Below are positions 1 to 9,522 of a stretch of DNA of 64,000 nucleotides, one piece after another. The position numbers were made by a program, and so were the translations under genes. Numbering within the stretch: the stretch's first letter is position 1; every line of letters starts with the position of its first letter. The DNA is from Taiwanofungus camphoratus. Lineage: Eukaryota; Basidiomycota; Agaricomycetes; Polyporales; Taiwanofungaceae. The notes below the pieces were generated by a model, which did not search any database, had not been told where the DNA came from, and was given only the letters and a program-made list of their open reading frames with translations. The stretch covers positions 744,001 to 808,000 of the forward strand of contig CP021224.1 in the NCBI GenBank assembly GCA_003999685.1. The letters run 5' to 3'.

Positions 1-391
1 CACTGTAGCCCAACCGTCGTTGCAGCTTCTCGACAACATCATCGGAAACGGCTTTTTCAAACATGTAATTCGTATAAAGCGAGATGATGAATCTTTGGGT
101 AGGCTTTAGCGCCACTTTGATGTCGAGGGTCCCTGGGAGGAACTGCAGCCCTAGTTCACCAGCTATGGCCTCAAGTGCGAGGCGCATGGTGAGCGACGTA
201 TCTACAGTATTCCCTGGTTCCTCTCCCGGGAAACAGGCATCCCATCGAAATATCTGTGTAAGACCCTTTTCTTCGGCATATTGGAGCAGTTCGGTATCTT
301 TGGGAACCCAACCGTAGTGCAAGATCGGTGGAAGCATGTGGCTCTTCGACGAAGGCAAAAGGCTTCGTGGAAGGGTGTCAAGAGGAGGCAT
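1..391 (-). CDS. Unrecognised protein, 5' part, runs off the left edge
   Basis: An open frame on the minus strand starts at an ATG at 389-391 and stays open to base 1, giving about 130 residues without a stop. It reads like coding sequence: it includes HYGWVPKDTELLQYAEEKG, IFRWDACFPGEEPG and a charged end, EKAVSDDVVEKLQRRLGY. There is no signal peptide or membrane segment, and I do not recognise a domain. The protein must continue beyond the window. The start follows a region with no other coding signal. The family is unknown; the call rests on frame length and residue composition only. Confidence 0.5.
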   Translation of the reverse strand, partial: MPPLDTLPRSLLPSSKSHMLPPILHYGWVPKDTELLQYAEEKGLTQIFRWDACFPGEEPGNTVDTSLTMRLALEAIAGELGLQFLPGTLDIKVALKPTQRFIISLYTNYMFEKAVSDDVVEKLQRRLGYS

Positions 392-1194
392 ACGTCCAGC
401 TTTCCTCCCATCCTATTCAGTTGAATTAACGCTCAGTTAAGCCTTACGCTGAAGTGGCGTGCCTCAAGAGTCACTGCGCGTCTGACGCGTTTCCACGGGG
501 GAATCAGTTCTCTTTCTGTACCAGGAGGGTCGACAGAAGATGGGAGCTCGACTGGCAAGTCGGAAGACAGAGACATAGCACCTGAGGAGATGATAGTGAT
601 GAAATGGGCGCCGCATGGATGAACTCCAACCCAACAGTCACGTGAACGCGATGGGTTACAATGCGCATTTGACCTCTGTTTTGTCCATTCAATTGTAGAT
701 CCCCCTACATGCTTCCTGGTCAGGGTCTCTCCTTCTCACATATGAAGTTACGCGGATTTGGAACATATATGGGCCAACAAGCATGGGCGACTACGCCCAA
801 TACAAGCAACCGATACCAACAGAACAAACCTCCAGACATATATCTACTATATCAACCCCCAACCACACCCGTTTCCATCCACTTACTCTATGTACGGCCA
901 GTACGTGGATTCGAGAGAGAGTGAACTGTAGGTACAGTGGTTTGTGATTAGGGATTGTGAATACATCAGTTAGTGATAGTAGTGCATATGGGCAAAAACC
1001 AGAGGTTTTTTGACCTGAAACATGAGCCTGAACCTAGCAAGGGGAGAAGATGCTAACATGAGCTGTGAGGGCGGGTGGGCCTCAGCAACTCCGGCCCCAG
1101 GTAGGTCGCGGGAGTGATGCGTCAAGTCGGAGAAACCTAAAGGCTGATACGTCTGATGAAGATGCAAGTTGCTGACAAAAGGGAGAGGTGGGTG
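392..1194. other. Gene-free stretch
   Basis: This is the upstream side of the leftmost gene and the approach to the retroelement block. The short ORFs here have no coding character that I can see. No RNA gene or clear repeat was seen until the 90-bp repeat that begins near 1195. Confidence 0.4.
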
Positions 1195-1283
1195 GGTGAA
1201 ATTCAATGTGACACTGTCGACTTAGAGCTGTGTCATCGAGCAGTGTTTAGGCAGTGTGCGACACTGGACAAGAGAGAGCGCGC
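1195..1283. repeat. 90-bp dispersed repeat, copy 1
   Basis: About 89 bp starting GTGAAATTCAA and ending AAGAGAGAGCGCGC match a second copy at 15617-15705 in the same orientation, with roughly 85% identity by eye. Both copies contain several short inverted words (CGACACTG and CAGTGTGCGAC). Copy 1 stops exactly where an LTR fragment begins (1284). It may be a piece of an older transposable element; the family is unknown. Confidence 0.6.
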
Positions 1284-1547
1284 TGATACGACCTAGGGGA
1301 CCCTGGTATCTAGAGAGTGCTCCGCAACGTGACTAGGAGGTAGAGTGTGAACTGTGGGGATGTGAGGGGAGGAGCTACAACCTGTATGATACTGGGAAAC
1401 CTGTATGTCTTGTTTTTGTAAGTGAGGGAGTAAGGGGCCAAGGGTCCTGCACAACAGGATCTTGTTCCTAAGTGCTATACAATCCCTAAGGCCTTGTGAG
1501 GCCCTCCGAAGTGCGTGAAGTCCTTCGAAGTTTTAGCTAAAGCGCTG
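1284..1547. repeat. Diverged LTR fragment of the same retroelement family
   Basis: The sequence from TGATACGACCTAGGGGACC onward follows the first 260 bp or so of the full LTRs at 1982 and 12451, with many substitutions, then loses similarity near 1547 just after a TTTTAGCTAAA word. It is therefore a truncated, older copy of the LTR (on the element strand, the U5-side end). No matching second LTR or coding region accompanies it. Confidence 0.8.
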
Positions 1548-1981
1548 ATAGGTCCGGTACGACTCCATGCCCCAAATTCACGTATTTTTGGTCTCCCACC
1601 CCTTTCTCGGAATGTACTGCTGAGTTTCGGAAGTCCGAATGTTGTAACAAGGACAGAGAGCTCTATTCAATCACTAGGGAGTGCCCTAACTCGGCAGGCA
1701 GCTGCGCTGTATGTGTCTACTCACGCCTTGGCAATCCGGCCTTCCTATTCGGGAAGAACAATGGGATTTCCGATGATAGAAGGTCTGCCTGACACTCCGG
1801 GAGCCCTATTGAAAAGAAGTAGTTCCTCACGCTCTAGAATACACGCCTGCCGCCTCACCTAGCATCCTCCTGACCTCTGACGACTCTGGGCCTTTGGTTG
1901 AGATCAACCGAGAAAAGCCACTTCAGTTTTCGGTCTTCGGTCCTCGGTTCTGGTCCTCGGTCCCTCAGTCTGGAATCCCGG
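1548..1981. other. Spacer between LTR fragment and left LTR
   Basis: A 115-codon plus-strand ORF lies here (1515-1862), but it overlaps the LTR fragment and its composition is not convincing. Near 1920-1970 there is a short degenerate run of TCGGTCCTCGG-like words. No gene is supported. Confidence 0.35.
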
Positions 1982-3589
1982 TGATACGACCTAGGGGACC
2001 CTGGTACCTAGGGAGTGCTCCGCAACGTGGCTGGGGGTAGTGTGATAACTGTGAGGGTGTGAGGGTAGGAGCTACAACCTGTATGATACCGGGAAACCTG
2101 TATGTCTTGTTTTTGTAAGTAGGGGAGTAAGGGGTCAAGGGTCCTGCACAACAGGATCTTGTTCCTAAGTGCTATACTATCCCTAAGGCCTTGCGAGGCC
2201 CTCCGAAGTACGCGAAGTCCTTCGAGATTCTGCGAAGTCCTTCAAAGTTTTTAGCTAAATCGCACGAGCTGACTTCGTAGATGCTGCGAAGTCCTTCTGG
2301 TTAGAGTTAGCTAAAGGGCGTAAGGTTTTGGAGTTTGTTAGAGCGAAGTGGGCGAGGTTTGGCTAGCGTAGGAGACCTGTAGGAGAGGTCGGAGAGTTCG
2401 AGGGCGTAGGGAGATGTACTATAGCCTGTAACTAAGGCTACGGGCGAGTCGTAGGGCTATTCGTAGGACGTAGGGATAACGCAACGTGAGCCTAAGGGTA
2501 TAACTAAGGCGGAGGCCCACCGGATAGGTGCTATAAGAGGTGCCGAAGGGTGCGAAGTCACGGTGACTTTCGTAGATCGTAGTGCGTAGTTCGGGAAGCG
2601 TAGACGTGGTTCGTAGATATATCGCAAGCGTAGACGTAGTTCAAAGGTACTGAAATGAAGCTGGGGTGGAGACTTAGGGACCTTGGGACCGTTCCTAAGG
2701 TTGTACTCGCGGCGCTTTCCTGAGATCGGAGCTACAGGGGAACTGGTATTCCAAAGAGAGAAGCATGCACTGAGGGGTCTCCCTTGTACATAGTAAACTA
2801 CCTCTGACTAAATAGGGGAACGTGAGGTGAACTAATCTTGCGCGAAGCGATCCTTATGAGTCCGAAATGTGTACTAAAGCGCATGGACTCCGAAGTGAAC
2901 ACGAGGAGGATAGGAACTAATTAGGAACTGAAACAGGGGAACTACGTACGGTAGAAAGGTGACCAAGTTCATTCACGAGGGCGGGATGACTATCCGAGAG
3001 CAGCCATGCGCCGTGATCACCTATCTTAGTGGGCTAAGAGCGCACGAAGTCCTTAGCAGCGGGACTTGGCCTAATCGGGGCAGGAGGTGTCCTAAATGGG
3101 TGGAGGGTCATATGGGTACGTCCTAGGATGACCTTATGGCATAGGATCGAGACCCATGGGGGTGCACAAGGCTTCCTAAGTCCAACTTCCGGAACTTCGG
3201 ACCGTTTCGGAGCCTATCGGAGGTAGCTGCAATCACAAGAGCTAGGAGAGACTTAGCTAAGACTTCTTAGCTAAGCCCGGGATGAGTGACGTAGTAGATA
3301 GGACCTAGATCCAATGGAACAGTATGGGAGGGCCGGCAGTGTCCGATAGTGGACTTAGCAGGAGTTAGGGACTTCGCGTCTAGCATTCGAAATCTCGTAG
3401 CACCTCGTGTGACTTCGCAAGACTTCGTAGGGTGTTAGGAGGGTTTAGGAAGGAGAGGGGGCGTTAGGAATATTATAGGAACCTATCCCTCCTGTCGTAG
3501 GCTGTAGGAGAGTCTTAGAGTGGTCGGTTGGGGGATTAGAAAGCTCCTAAAATCGCGATTCGGGGGCCAGGAGGCTACGGGACTCATCA
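1982..3589 (-). repeat. 3' LTR of Ty3/Gypsy-like element
   Basis: A 1,608-bp direct repeat of 12451-14057. It begins TGATACGACC and ends GGGACTCATCA on the plus strand, so it has the TG...CA ends of an LTR. Because gag and pol read on the minus strand, this left copy is the 3' LTR. The first 1,150 bp or so differ from the other LTR by a single base, whereas the last 460 bp (start of U3 in element orientation) differ at about two dozen sites. No short target-site duplication is visible: the outer flanks are TCCCGG on the left and GCGCCA on the right. Confidence 0.93.
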
Positions 3590-3624
3590 CCTCCTCCCTA
3601 TTGAAATCCTGACTGTCCTCAGTC
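3590..3624 (-). other. 3' polypurine tract region
   Basis: On the element strand the purine run CAATAGGGAGGAGG directly abuts the 3' LTR (TGATGAGTCCC). This is the place and composition expected of the primer for plus-strand DNA synthesis. A 35-bp near-copy lies inside pol at 7107-7141. Confidence 0.8.
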
Positions 3625-3669
3625 AGTGTGCGCGACCGTGGGAACTTGTAGCCTATCGCGTCCGATCTG

Positions 3670-3757
3670 CGAAGCGGGCGATATCCTGATAGAAGCTAAT
3701 TGTGGGTGCCTCTTATCTTTTTCTCCTTTCTCCCCTTTTGCCTTTCCCTTCCCCATC
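3670..3757 (+). promoter_or_regulatory. Pyrimidine-rich leader of the antisense gene
   Basis: The bases before the ATG at 3758 include a long T/C run (TTTTTCTCCTTTCTCCCCTT, then more). Such CT-rich blocks often mark transcription starts and leaders in basidiomycete genes. The LTR ends at 3589, so the promoter is probably in the LTR or in this short spacer. No TATA box is obvious. Confidence 0.35.
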
Positions 3758-5135
3758 ATGTTCGACGATATGGACTCTGATGGTGTTGGCCTGGCTCACA
3801 GCGATGTCCTGGCGCTCCTCGATTCTCGTCCGGAGGGCGTAGCGGAGGCCGAAGATTACCTGCGGTGGGCGAGGAACTTAGGACGTCGTGTGGTACGTAC
3901 CCTCCTCGATCGCTCGATACATCGTCTTCACTGCGTTATAGGGTAACTGGCGGGTCCTGTCCCAGGCTTCGAACGCTCCCGCCGATCCTACCTTAGAGGC
4001 CGCCATCGTCGAAGGTTTGACGGCGATCCTCCCTCTCGCGGACTCGTCGTGGATCTCGTGGGCTCGCACCGGCTTTCCTCAGTTCGCTGCTATGCTTCAA
4101 GAGCGAGACGCACAGCGCAAACTCGCCCGTGCGACCGAACGACTTCGTGTGGAGGCGGTCGAGCGCGCTGCGCTTGAACGTGCTGCCCAACTTGCGGCTT
4201 CGTCTTCTGCTCCTTCGCCGGCTCCTAGTCGTACCTCCTCGCGTACTCGTCGTCCCTCAGCTCGGGCCAAGGCAGCGGCTTCTACTCGCGCGGCTTCCCA
4301 GGCCAGCTCGATCATGGCCTCCGTTTCTAGCGGCCAAGTTGGCGAGCTCACCTCGTCCACGAGTTCGGGTGTCTTCGTAGGGGTCCCTCCTACTCAGGGG
4401 AAGGATGCTGCGAAGGCAAAGGCTCCTCCGACGCCCGAAGCCCTGGCTAACATGGCGAAGGCGGCGGAGCATAGGCGAACTCATGCGAAGGTGAGTGCAC
4501 GTCCTTTTCGTGACTGTTCGCGGCTTATCATTGCTACCTAGTGCGATCGCTGCAGCACCTACACCGCAGACTTCGAGTGCGAACTCCCCGCGGGCGCCGT
4601 GAAGTGTGGTAAGTGCCTGCGAGAGTCGCAGGGGTGTTATTGGGGCGGATTCTCCGTAGACGGTAAGGAGCGCGGCGTGCGCGTTTCGAAGCGTGGTAGG
4701 GCTTCTCGTGCCCTCGTTATCGCGACATTGCTGATGTTAGGACGTTCCCTAGCTGCGGGCCAACCTCCTCAGGTGTCCCCGCCTCGCGCCCGCGAGTCCA
4801 AGAAGGCGAAGTCGACCCCTGCGCCTACGATGTCGCTCGAGGCCTCGCTGGCCCTTAACGGCGCTGAATACTTGGACGGCCTCACCCCTGCGCATCAAGC
4901 CGTTGTCGAAGGCCTCTGGTATGACCGCGCGATGGCCGAGAGTCGCGCGATGCGTCTCGAAGACTACATCTCGGGGCTCTATCGTGCCGAAACCGCCCTA
5001 ACCGGTCGTACGCCTGCGCCGCTCGACTTGAGCTCTCTCCCCCTTCCTCGCCGTCGCGTCGCCGCCTCCTCTACCGATCCTGGTCCCTCTGGTGAGTCCG
5101 AGCAGGATGAGGAAGATGCCGAGGCCGAGGTTTAG
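3758..5135 (+). CDS. Antisense, spliced Cys-rich (zinc-binding-like) gene inside the retrotransposon
   Basis: The gene is transcribed against gag-pol, between the 3' LTR and the end of pol. The model is exon 1 3758-3892, exon 2 4083-4490, exon 3 4542-4662 and exon 4 4741-5135, giving 352 residues. Donors are GTACGT, GTGAGT and GTAAGG; acceptors are TCCTCAG, CTACCTAG and GTTAG, the last preceded by a CTGAT branch-like word. All joins keep frame. The third intron is 78 nt without a stop, so it might be retained (378 residues). After a basic, Ala-rich helical stretch in exon 2, exon 3 opens with the pattern C-x2-C-x8-C-x9-C-x2-C-x7-C-x-W, which suggests metal binding. The C-terminus is acidic. 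Cysteine patterns of this kind recur in Agaricomycete proteins of unknown function. The role is unknown; a nucleic-acid-binding accessory protein is an inference. Confidence 0.7.
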
Positions 5136-5667
5136 AAGGTGGGGGGTTCGTAGTTTGTCATCTCGCCCGTTCCGTATCTGTCGCACCAACGTGCTGTATT
5201 CTCTCTCGTTGCGCGTCCCTTTGCTAGGGACCTTTTCCAATATGTGTACAGTAGTCTGAATAAAGCGGACGCAAACGTCGTCCTTGTGAAAAGGTTCCTA
5301 AGTGTGTGAAGTAACCAAACAACACAGCGAAGAATTAGAAGACTTAGGGGGATAAAATGCGCTCATTTAGGCTCAGTAAATCATCATGGCCTTGAAGGGC
5401 TTAAGGCCCCTCGCGCAATCTTCGCTCCGCTCGGCGTTTTAGGAGCTTTTTAGAACGATATCGCGACTTCGTGAGTTGAATCACTATAGTAAAAAGTAGG
5501 AGATGTTGTAAGTAAAAATTCGTAGACATTCAGAACTTCGTAGCTGTCAAACTGAGTGGGGGCTTGTTGGGGAAAGTAAAACATGACCAAAAGGTAAGCG
5601 AAAAGTAAAATGGACGTAGCGTAATCTTAGCTAAAGTCGGGGTATCGTCGATTGCTCCTCTGATTCT
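5136..5667. other. Spacer between convergent antisense gene and pol
   Basis: About 530 bp between two tail-to-tail genes of the element. It is rich in CGAAG/CTTCGT words like the LTRs and has no ORF of note. It should hold the 3' ends of both transcripts, but no poly(A) signal can be called with confidence. Confidence 0.4.
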
Positions 5668-8600
5668 TTAGTGAGCTTCGGATGGACTAGAGCCGGACTT
5701 AGGAGAGTAGGGATACGATCCTAGTTCTTCGTCATCGCCTTGGGTGGTAGTCAGCTCTAGTTCGCGAAGTCGCTCCGTCGACACGTCCAAGAGTTCGGTA
5801 GGAAGTTCGAGGGCTTTTCGCGCTAAGTAGGGGATGACTCGGAAGGCTGCCGTAGGCCTGTCGAGTACCGAACCATCCAATTCGCATAGGATATAAGCAC
5901 CACCTTTGTTCCTAGATACTACGAGTACTGGGCCGAGGTAGCGAGGTCGCATCTTCCGATTTAGGGACTTTTCTATCTGTGTGTTGCGAATTAGTACTAA
6001 ATCGCCCTTTTCGAAGTTGAAATCGTGGATGGAGTGCTTATGCTTCTCTTCGAATCGCAGAGCAGCTTGTCTTCGCGCTTCGTAGACCTTCGAATGTAGT
6101 TCCGCTATCTGAGTCACCCGCTTTTGCAATGCGATAGCTCGACGTGCGATAAGATCAGTCGTGGATAGCATAGAAGACGGAGGAGGAAGGATATAGGTGG
6201 CCTCTACGACGTCCAAAGGGATAACAGGGTGGGTGCCAGTGACCGCGAAATAGGGCGAACATCCCATGCGCTTTCGAGTCGTGATCCTTTCGGACCAGAA
6301 GACTGAGTACGTTGCCTGAGACCATTTAGACTCTTTGCCATCCACGGCCTTGAATAGAGCCTGCCTAACATTGAAGTGAGGCCTCTCCACCAGTCCGTTG
6401 GCACGCGAATTGTATCCGCTAATTCGGATGTGTCGTAGCTGGTACTTCTTCGCTATGTAGTTCGTGGCTTTTACGAAGGGAGCGCCGTTGTCCGTGACTA
6501 TCTCCGATAGCGCACCCCACCTACAAACAAAGTCTTCGAAGAGCCATTCTGCCAAAGCTTTAGCCGTCTCCTTGCGAAGCATCCGAAATTCGGGGTACTG
6601 GGTTAGAGAACACCGGCCTTGCACCAAGTACCTAAATCCGTTAGAAGGGGGCATATGCATGGTATCTATATGAACCTTTGCGAAGATCGGAGCGGGCGTA
6701 GCGACCGTAGGAGGGATTAGGATCTGCCGCACTTGGCGAATCTGGCATAGGTGGCAGCTTCGAACATACCAGGCAATGTCGATATGATGGTAGGGCCACC
6801 AAAACCGCTCCGAAATCAGCACCTTCGTAGCGTGTATTCCTCGATGCGCGACTGCATCGTGACATTCTCGGAGGATTCGTAGACGATCTGCCTGCTTTAC
6901 AACTAGTTTGTGAGCTCCTTGTGGATCTTTGCGCCATAGTATGTCCTCATCGAGGAAGAATAGAAGACAGTATTTTACGAAACCTTCGTATTCTGAATCC
7001 GATAGGTTGGCAGGTCTCGCGAGGCTTCGTAGGAATTTTGCTACTAAGTCAAGTCTTGTGTCAGCTTCCTTGGCCATTTCGGATCTTGGGACGCTATCGT
7101 AGCTCTCCTCCTCCCTATTGAAACCTTGGCTGTCCTCAGCCAACTCGGAGGCGAAGGTTGGAGCTATCGGAGGCGTGGGTGTTGTGATAGGAATGTTAGA
7201 GGCGAATTCGTAAGGGAATAGGGTCGAAATCGATGGTATAGGATGGGAAGGGGGGGCTTGGATGTGATGTAGAAACGAGTGCATTTTGTCTATCCAGTCT
7301 TCGAAGTCTTCTTCGCTGCTCTCTTCTTGATCTCCTGGCTGGGGGGTTCGTCTTGATAGTCCATCTGGTCCATGCATCGTACCTGGTACATGTACTAGGG
7401 TGAAATGGAATGTTAGAATCGATACGATCCAGCAATTTATGCTCGCGCTGGGTGCGATGTCCGGATTTTGCAACATCCCTTTGATATAGCGTGCGTCCAC
7501 TTCCACTATAAGGTTCCTAACTCCGATTAGGTAGATTCGTAGTACGCGAAGTGCTCGAAACAATCCGTAGATCTCTAACTTCGGTTGCGAGAACCTCCGC
7601 TCGCGATCATTTAGGGTGATGGATCCGAAACGATTGTAGAATCGGACTTTAGGGTTGTCCTCATCGCATTGGCAAAGGTGATAGCCAACTGCAATATAGG
7701 AGGTGTCAACCGCTAAGATCACGGGCGCACCTGATGAATAGTTAATGGATCGGAGAGCTGGAGAGGACAGCAAAGCATCCTTAAGGTCCTCCTGCGCTGC
7801 GATTTGCGCTGGACCAAATTCGAAGGGTACCGCCTTTCGCGTTAGGCGTACTAAGGCATCTGCACGATGTGCGAAGTTTCGGATGAAGATACGGACCACT
7901 CCAATGGTTCCTAGAAAGGCTCGAACGTCAGATAGGGTCGCACAAGGTCCCCAGTTGCGTATGGCTGCAACACGAGACTCGTCCGGTAGGCGACCTTCTG
8001 GAGTACACCGATGCCCTACAACGGTGATTTCGCGGGCAATTAGAATGCTTTTAACTCCAGAAAAGGTACCTCCTGCATAGCGCATGCGTGTGACTATCCT
8101 ATTGAGGTTCGTAAAATGTTCCCAAACAAACTTTCGAATGCCTGGGTTCTCCGAAATAGGTACGAGATCGTACGAACTTTCAGGGCCTTTGACCGGAACA
8201 TCGTCGATATAGGGAACCGTTAGGTGAGGAATTTCGGGCTGTAGGATGTGCGTAACATCGTCGTGGAAGATAGGGACCGAGTTGGTCCACCCCATAGGTA
8301 GAGTGACCAATCTCATAGCTCCGAAAGGTGTTTGAAATGTCGTAAGATCGCGCGAAGTCTCCGCTATCAAGCGTTCATCATAGCCTACATATAGATCCAA
8401 CATAGCACCACAAGGTCGTCCTCCGAACTGTTCTGCGAGGTGTTCGGGAGTCGGGGGAACGCCTGAGTGTTGAATCGTGACAGCGTTTAGGGGTTCCAGA
8501 CTATGTACAAGGCGTAGGGACTTTCCGTCTTTCTTCACCACACAAAACCATCGTGAACGATAGGAAGAATTCGAAGGTTCGTAGACCCTAGCTGCGATCT

Positions 8601-9522
8601 TCTTTTTGATTATTGCGCATACTTCGTTGTAGATTCCGGGTGGGATAGGAATGTTCTTTTGTACCCATGGCGTGTGCGGTACTACCGGAAAGTCGATAGG
8701 AGGGAAGTACTCCGGTTTGAAGCACCCCCTTTCGGAGTCATTCCAAGCGAACGCATCAGCGTGTAGGGTCATAAAATGATGTAGTAGGTCCCTCTCTGCT
8801 GGTTGTAGGAAGTCTCCACTGTGTAGCTTGTCCGTGAGATCGTGCCGTTCTTGCGTATATCGCGAAGTAGGTTCGAAAGGTGGTGGAGTCGGTGATAGGG
8901 TAGGCATTGTCGCTAAAGGGTCGCCTTTAATTTCGCGAATGATTCGGAATCGTTCGTCCAAAGCTCCCAGAATAGGGCGAGTCTTCAGCGCTACAGGCTT
9001 GTACTTCTTTTTCGATGCTGCAAATGTAGGAATAGGGGAAGAATCTGACAATTTAGGAAGGGATACCATCGGATTAGGAGCAAGGGAGGGTCTTCGGGCT
9101 GACTTCGTGACCTTCGTAGCGTTCCTGGGACCTGGAATGGGGATAGAGGATATGTCTTTAGAGGCGGAAAGCGAAAGCATAGGGAGAGAATTCGGATTAT
9201 CGTGTGAAAGGAAGGGAGCCTCGTGCGGTGTTGCTGCTGCTAGAAAGCCAGATAGCCACCTAGTATGATCAGCCGGACCTTCCGAGACTTTCGAAGTTTC
9301 GCTAAAATAGAGAGACTGCAGATAGCTAGACACAGAGTTAGAGACTGATAGATAGAGCGCAGGAACAGAATTGTTATCTGCTGCATTTACAGCAGCGAAA
9401 GACACGATTTTAGGGGTATCGGATTCATACTCAATGACCAGGGTGACCTCTCCTTGATTTCTCAAATCCTCGAAGTCTAAAAACCCGATCGCAAATGATT
9501 CGAAGAGTTCGCGTGGGGGCAA
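5668..9522 (-). CDS. pol: Retrotransposon Pol: reverse transcriptase, RNase H, integrase
   Basis: An uninterrupted 1,284-codon frame. Reverse transcriptase shows LDLYVGYDERLI, a LPMGWTNS block and the catalytic box YIDD (about 8201-8212). RNase H follows, with VILAVDTS, a KLEIYGLFRAL helix and IVEVDA. Integrase has an HHCC zinc-binding part (HRGIHATKV...CHLC) and the catalytic D, D, E in KVHIDTM, IVTDNGAPF and NGLVERPHFN. A GPY/F-like module (RYLGPVLVV) lies near the C-terminus and there is no chromodomain. The order RT-RNase H-integrase defines the Ty3/Gypsy type. Pol starts in a 46-nt overlap with gag in the -1 frame, so it is expected to be made as a Gag-Pol fusion. The listed ATG is formal. 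The frame looks intact. Confidence 0.95.
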   Translation of the reverse strand: MPPRELFESFAIGFLDFEDLRNQGEVTLVIEYESDTPKIVSFAAVNAADNNSVPALYLSVSNSVSSYLQSLYFSETSKVSEGPADHTRWLSGFLAAATPHEAPFLSHDNPNSLPMLSLSASKDISSIPIPGPRNATKVTKSARRPSLAPNPMVSLPKLSDSSPIPTFAASKKKYKPVALKTRPILGALDERFRIIREIKGDPLATMPTLSPTPPPFEPTSRYTQERHDLTDKLHSGDFLQPAERDLLHHFMTLHADAFAWNDSERGCFKPEYFPPIDFPVVPHTPWVQKNIPIPPGIYNEVCAIIKKKIAARVYEPSNSSYRSRWFCVVKKDGKSLRLVHSLEPLNAVTIQHSGVPPTPEHLAEQFGGRPCGAMLDLYVGYDERLIAETSRDLTTFQTPFGAMRLVTLPMGWTNSVPIFHDDVTHILQPEIPHLTVPYIDDVPVKGPESSYDLVPISENPGIRKFVWEHFTNLNRIVTRMRYAGGTFSGVKSILIAREITVVGHRCTPEGRLPDESRVAAIRNWGPCATLSDVRAFLGTIGVVRIFIRNFAHRADALVRLTRKAVPFEFGPAQIAAQEDLKDALLSSPALRSINYSSGAPVILAVDTSYIAVGYHLCQCDEDNPKVRFYNRFGSITLNDRERRFSQPKLEIYGLFRALRVLRIYLIGVRNLIVEVDARYIKGMLQNPDIAPSASINCWIVSILTFHFTLVHVPGTMHGPDGLSRRTPQPGDQEESSEEDFEDWIDKMHSFLHHIQAPPSHPIPSISTLFPYEFASNIPITTPTPPIAPTFASELAEDSQGFNREEESYDSVPRSEMAKEADTRLDLVAKFLRSLARPANLSDSEYEGFVKYCLLFFLDEDILWRKDPQGAHKLVVKQADRLRILRECHDAVAHRGIHATKVLISERFWWPYHHIDIAWYVRSCHLCQIRQVRQILIPPTVATPAPIFAKVHIDTMHMPPSNGFRYLVQGRCSLTQYPEFRMLRKETAKALAEWLFEDFVCRWGALSEIVTDNGAPFVKATNYIAKKYQLRHIRISGYNSRANGLVERPHFNVRQALFKAVDGKESKWSQATYSVFWSERITTRKRMGCSPYFAVTGTHPVIPLDVVEATYILPPPSSMLSTTDLIARRAIALQKRVTQIAELHSKVYEARRQAALRFEEKHKHSIHDFNFEKGDLVLIRNTQIEKSLNRKMRPRYLGPVLVVSRNKGGAYILCELDGSVLDRPTAAFRVIPYLARKALELPTELLDVSTERLRELELTTTQGDDEELGSYPYSPKSGSSPSEAH
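7107..7141 (-). other. Candidate central polypurine tract inside pol
   Basis: On the element strand this stretch reads into CAATAGGGAGGAGG and is identical at 31 of 35 positions to the 3' polypurine-tract region at 3590-3624. It lies in the coding linker between RNase H and integrase (residues EDSQGFNREEE) and roughly mid-way along the internal region. Central polypurine tracts are known in Ty1 and in lentiviruses, where they start a second plus-strand segment. Confidence 0.6.

Noticed and set aside
1515-1862. 115-codon ORF between the LTR fragment and the left LTR
   Set aside because: It begins inside the LTR fragment, has no domain and unconvincing composition.
4660-4745. Membrane segment (ALVIATLLML) in the antisense protein
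   Set aside because: The hydrophobic run lies within a well-formed 78-nt intron with donor GTAAGG, a CTGAT branch-like word and acceptor TTAG, so it is probably spliced out.
5668-5900. Chromodomain at the end of integrase
   Set aside because: After the GPY/F-like module the tail is acidic and Ser/Pro-rich with no chromodomain aromatic pattern.
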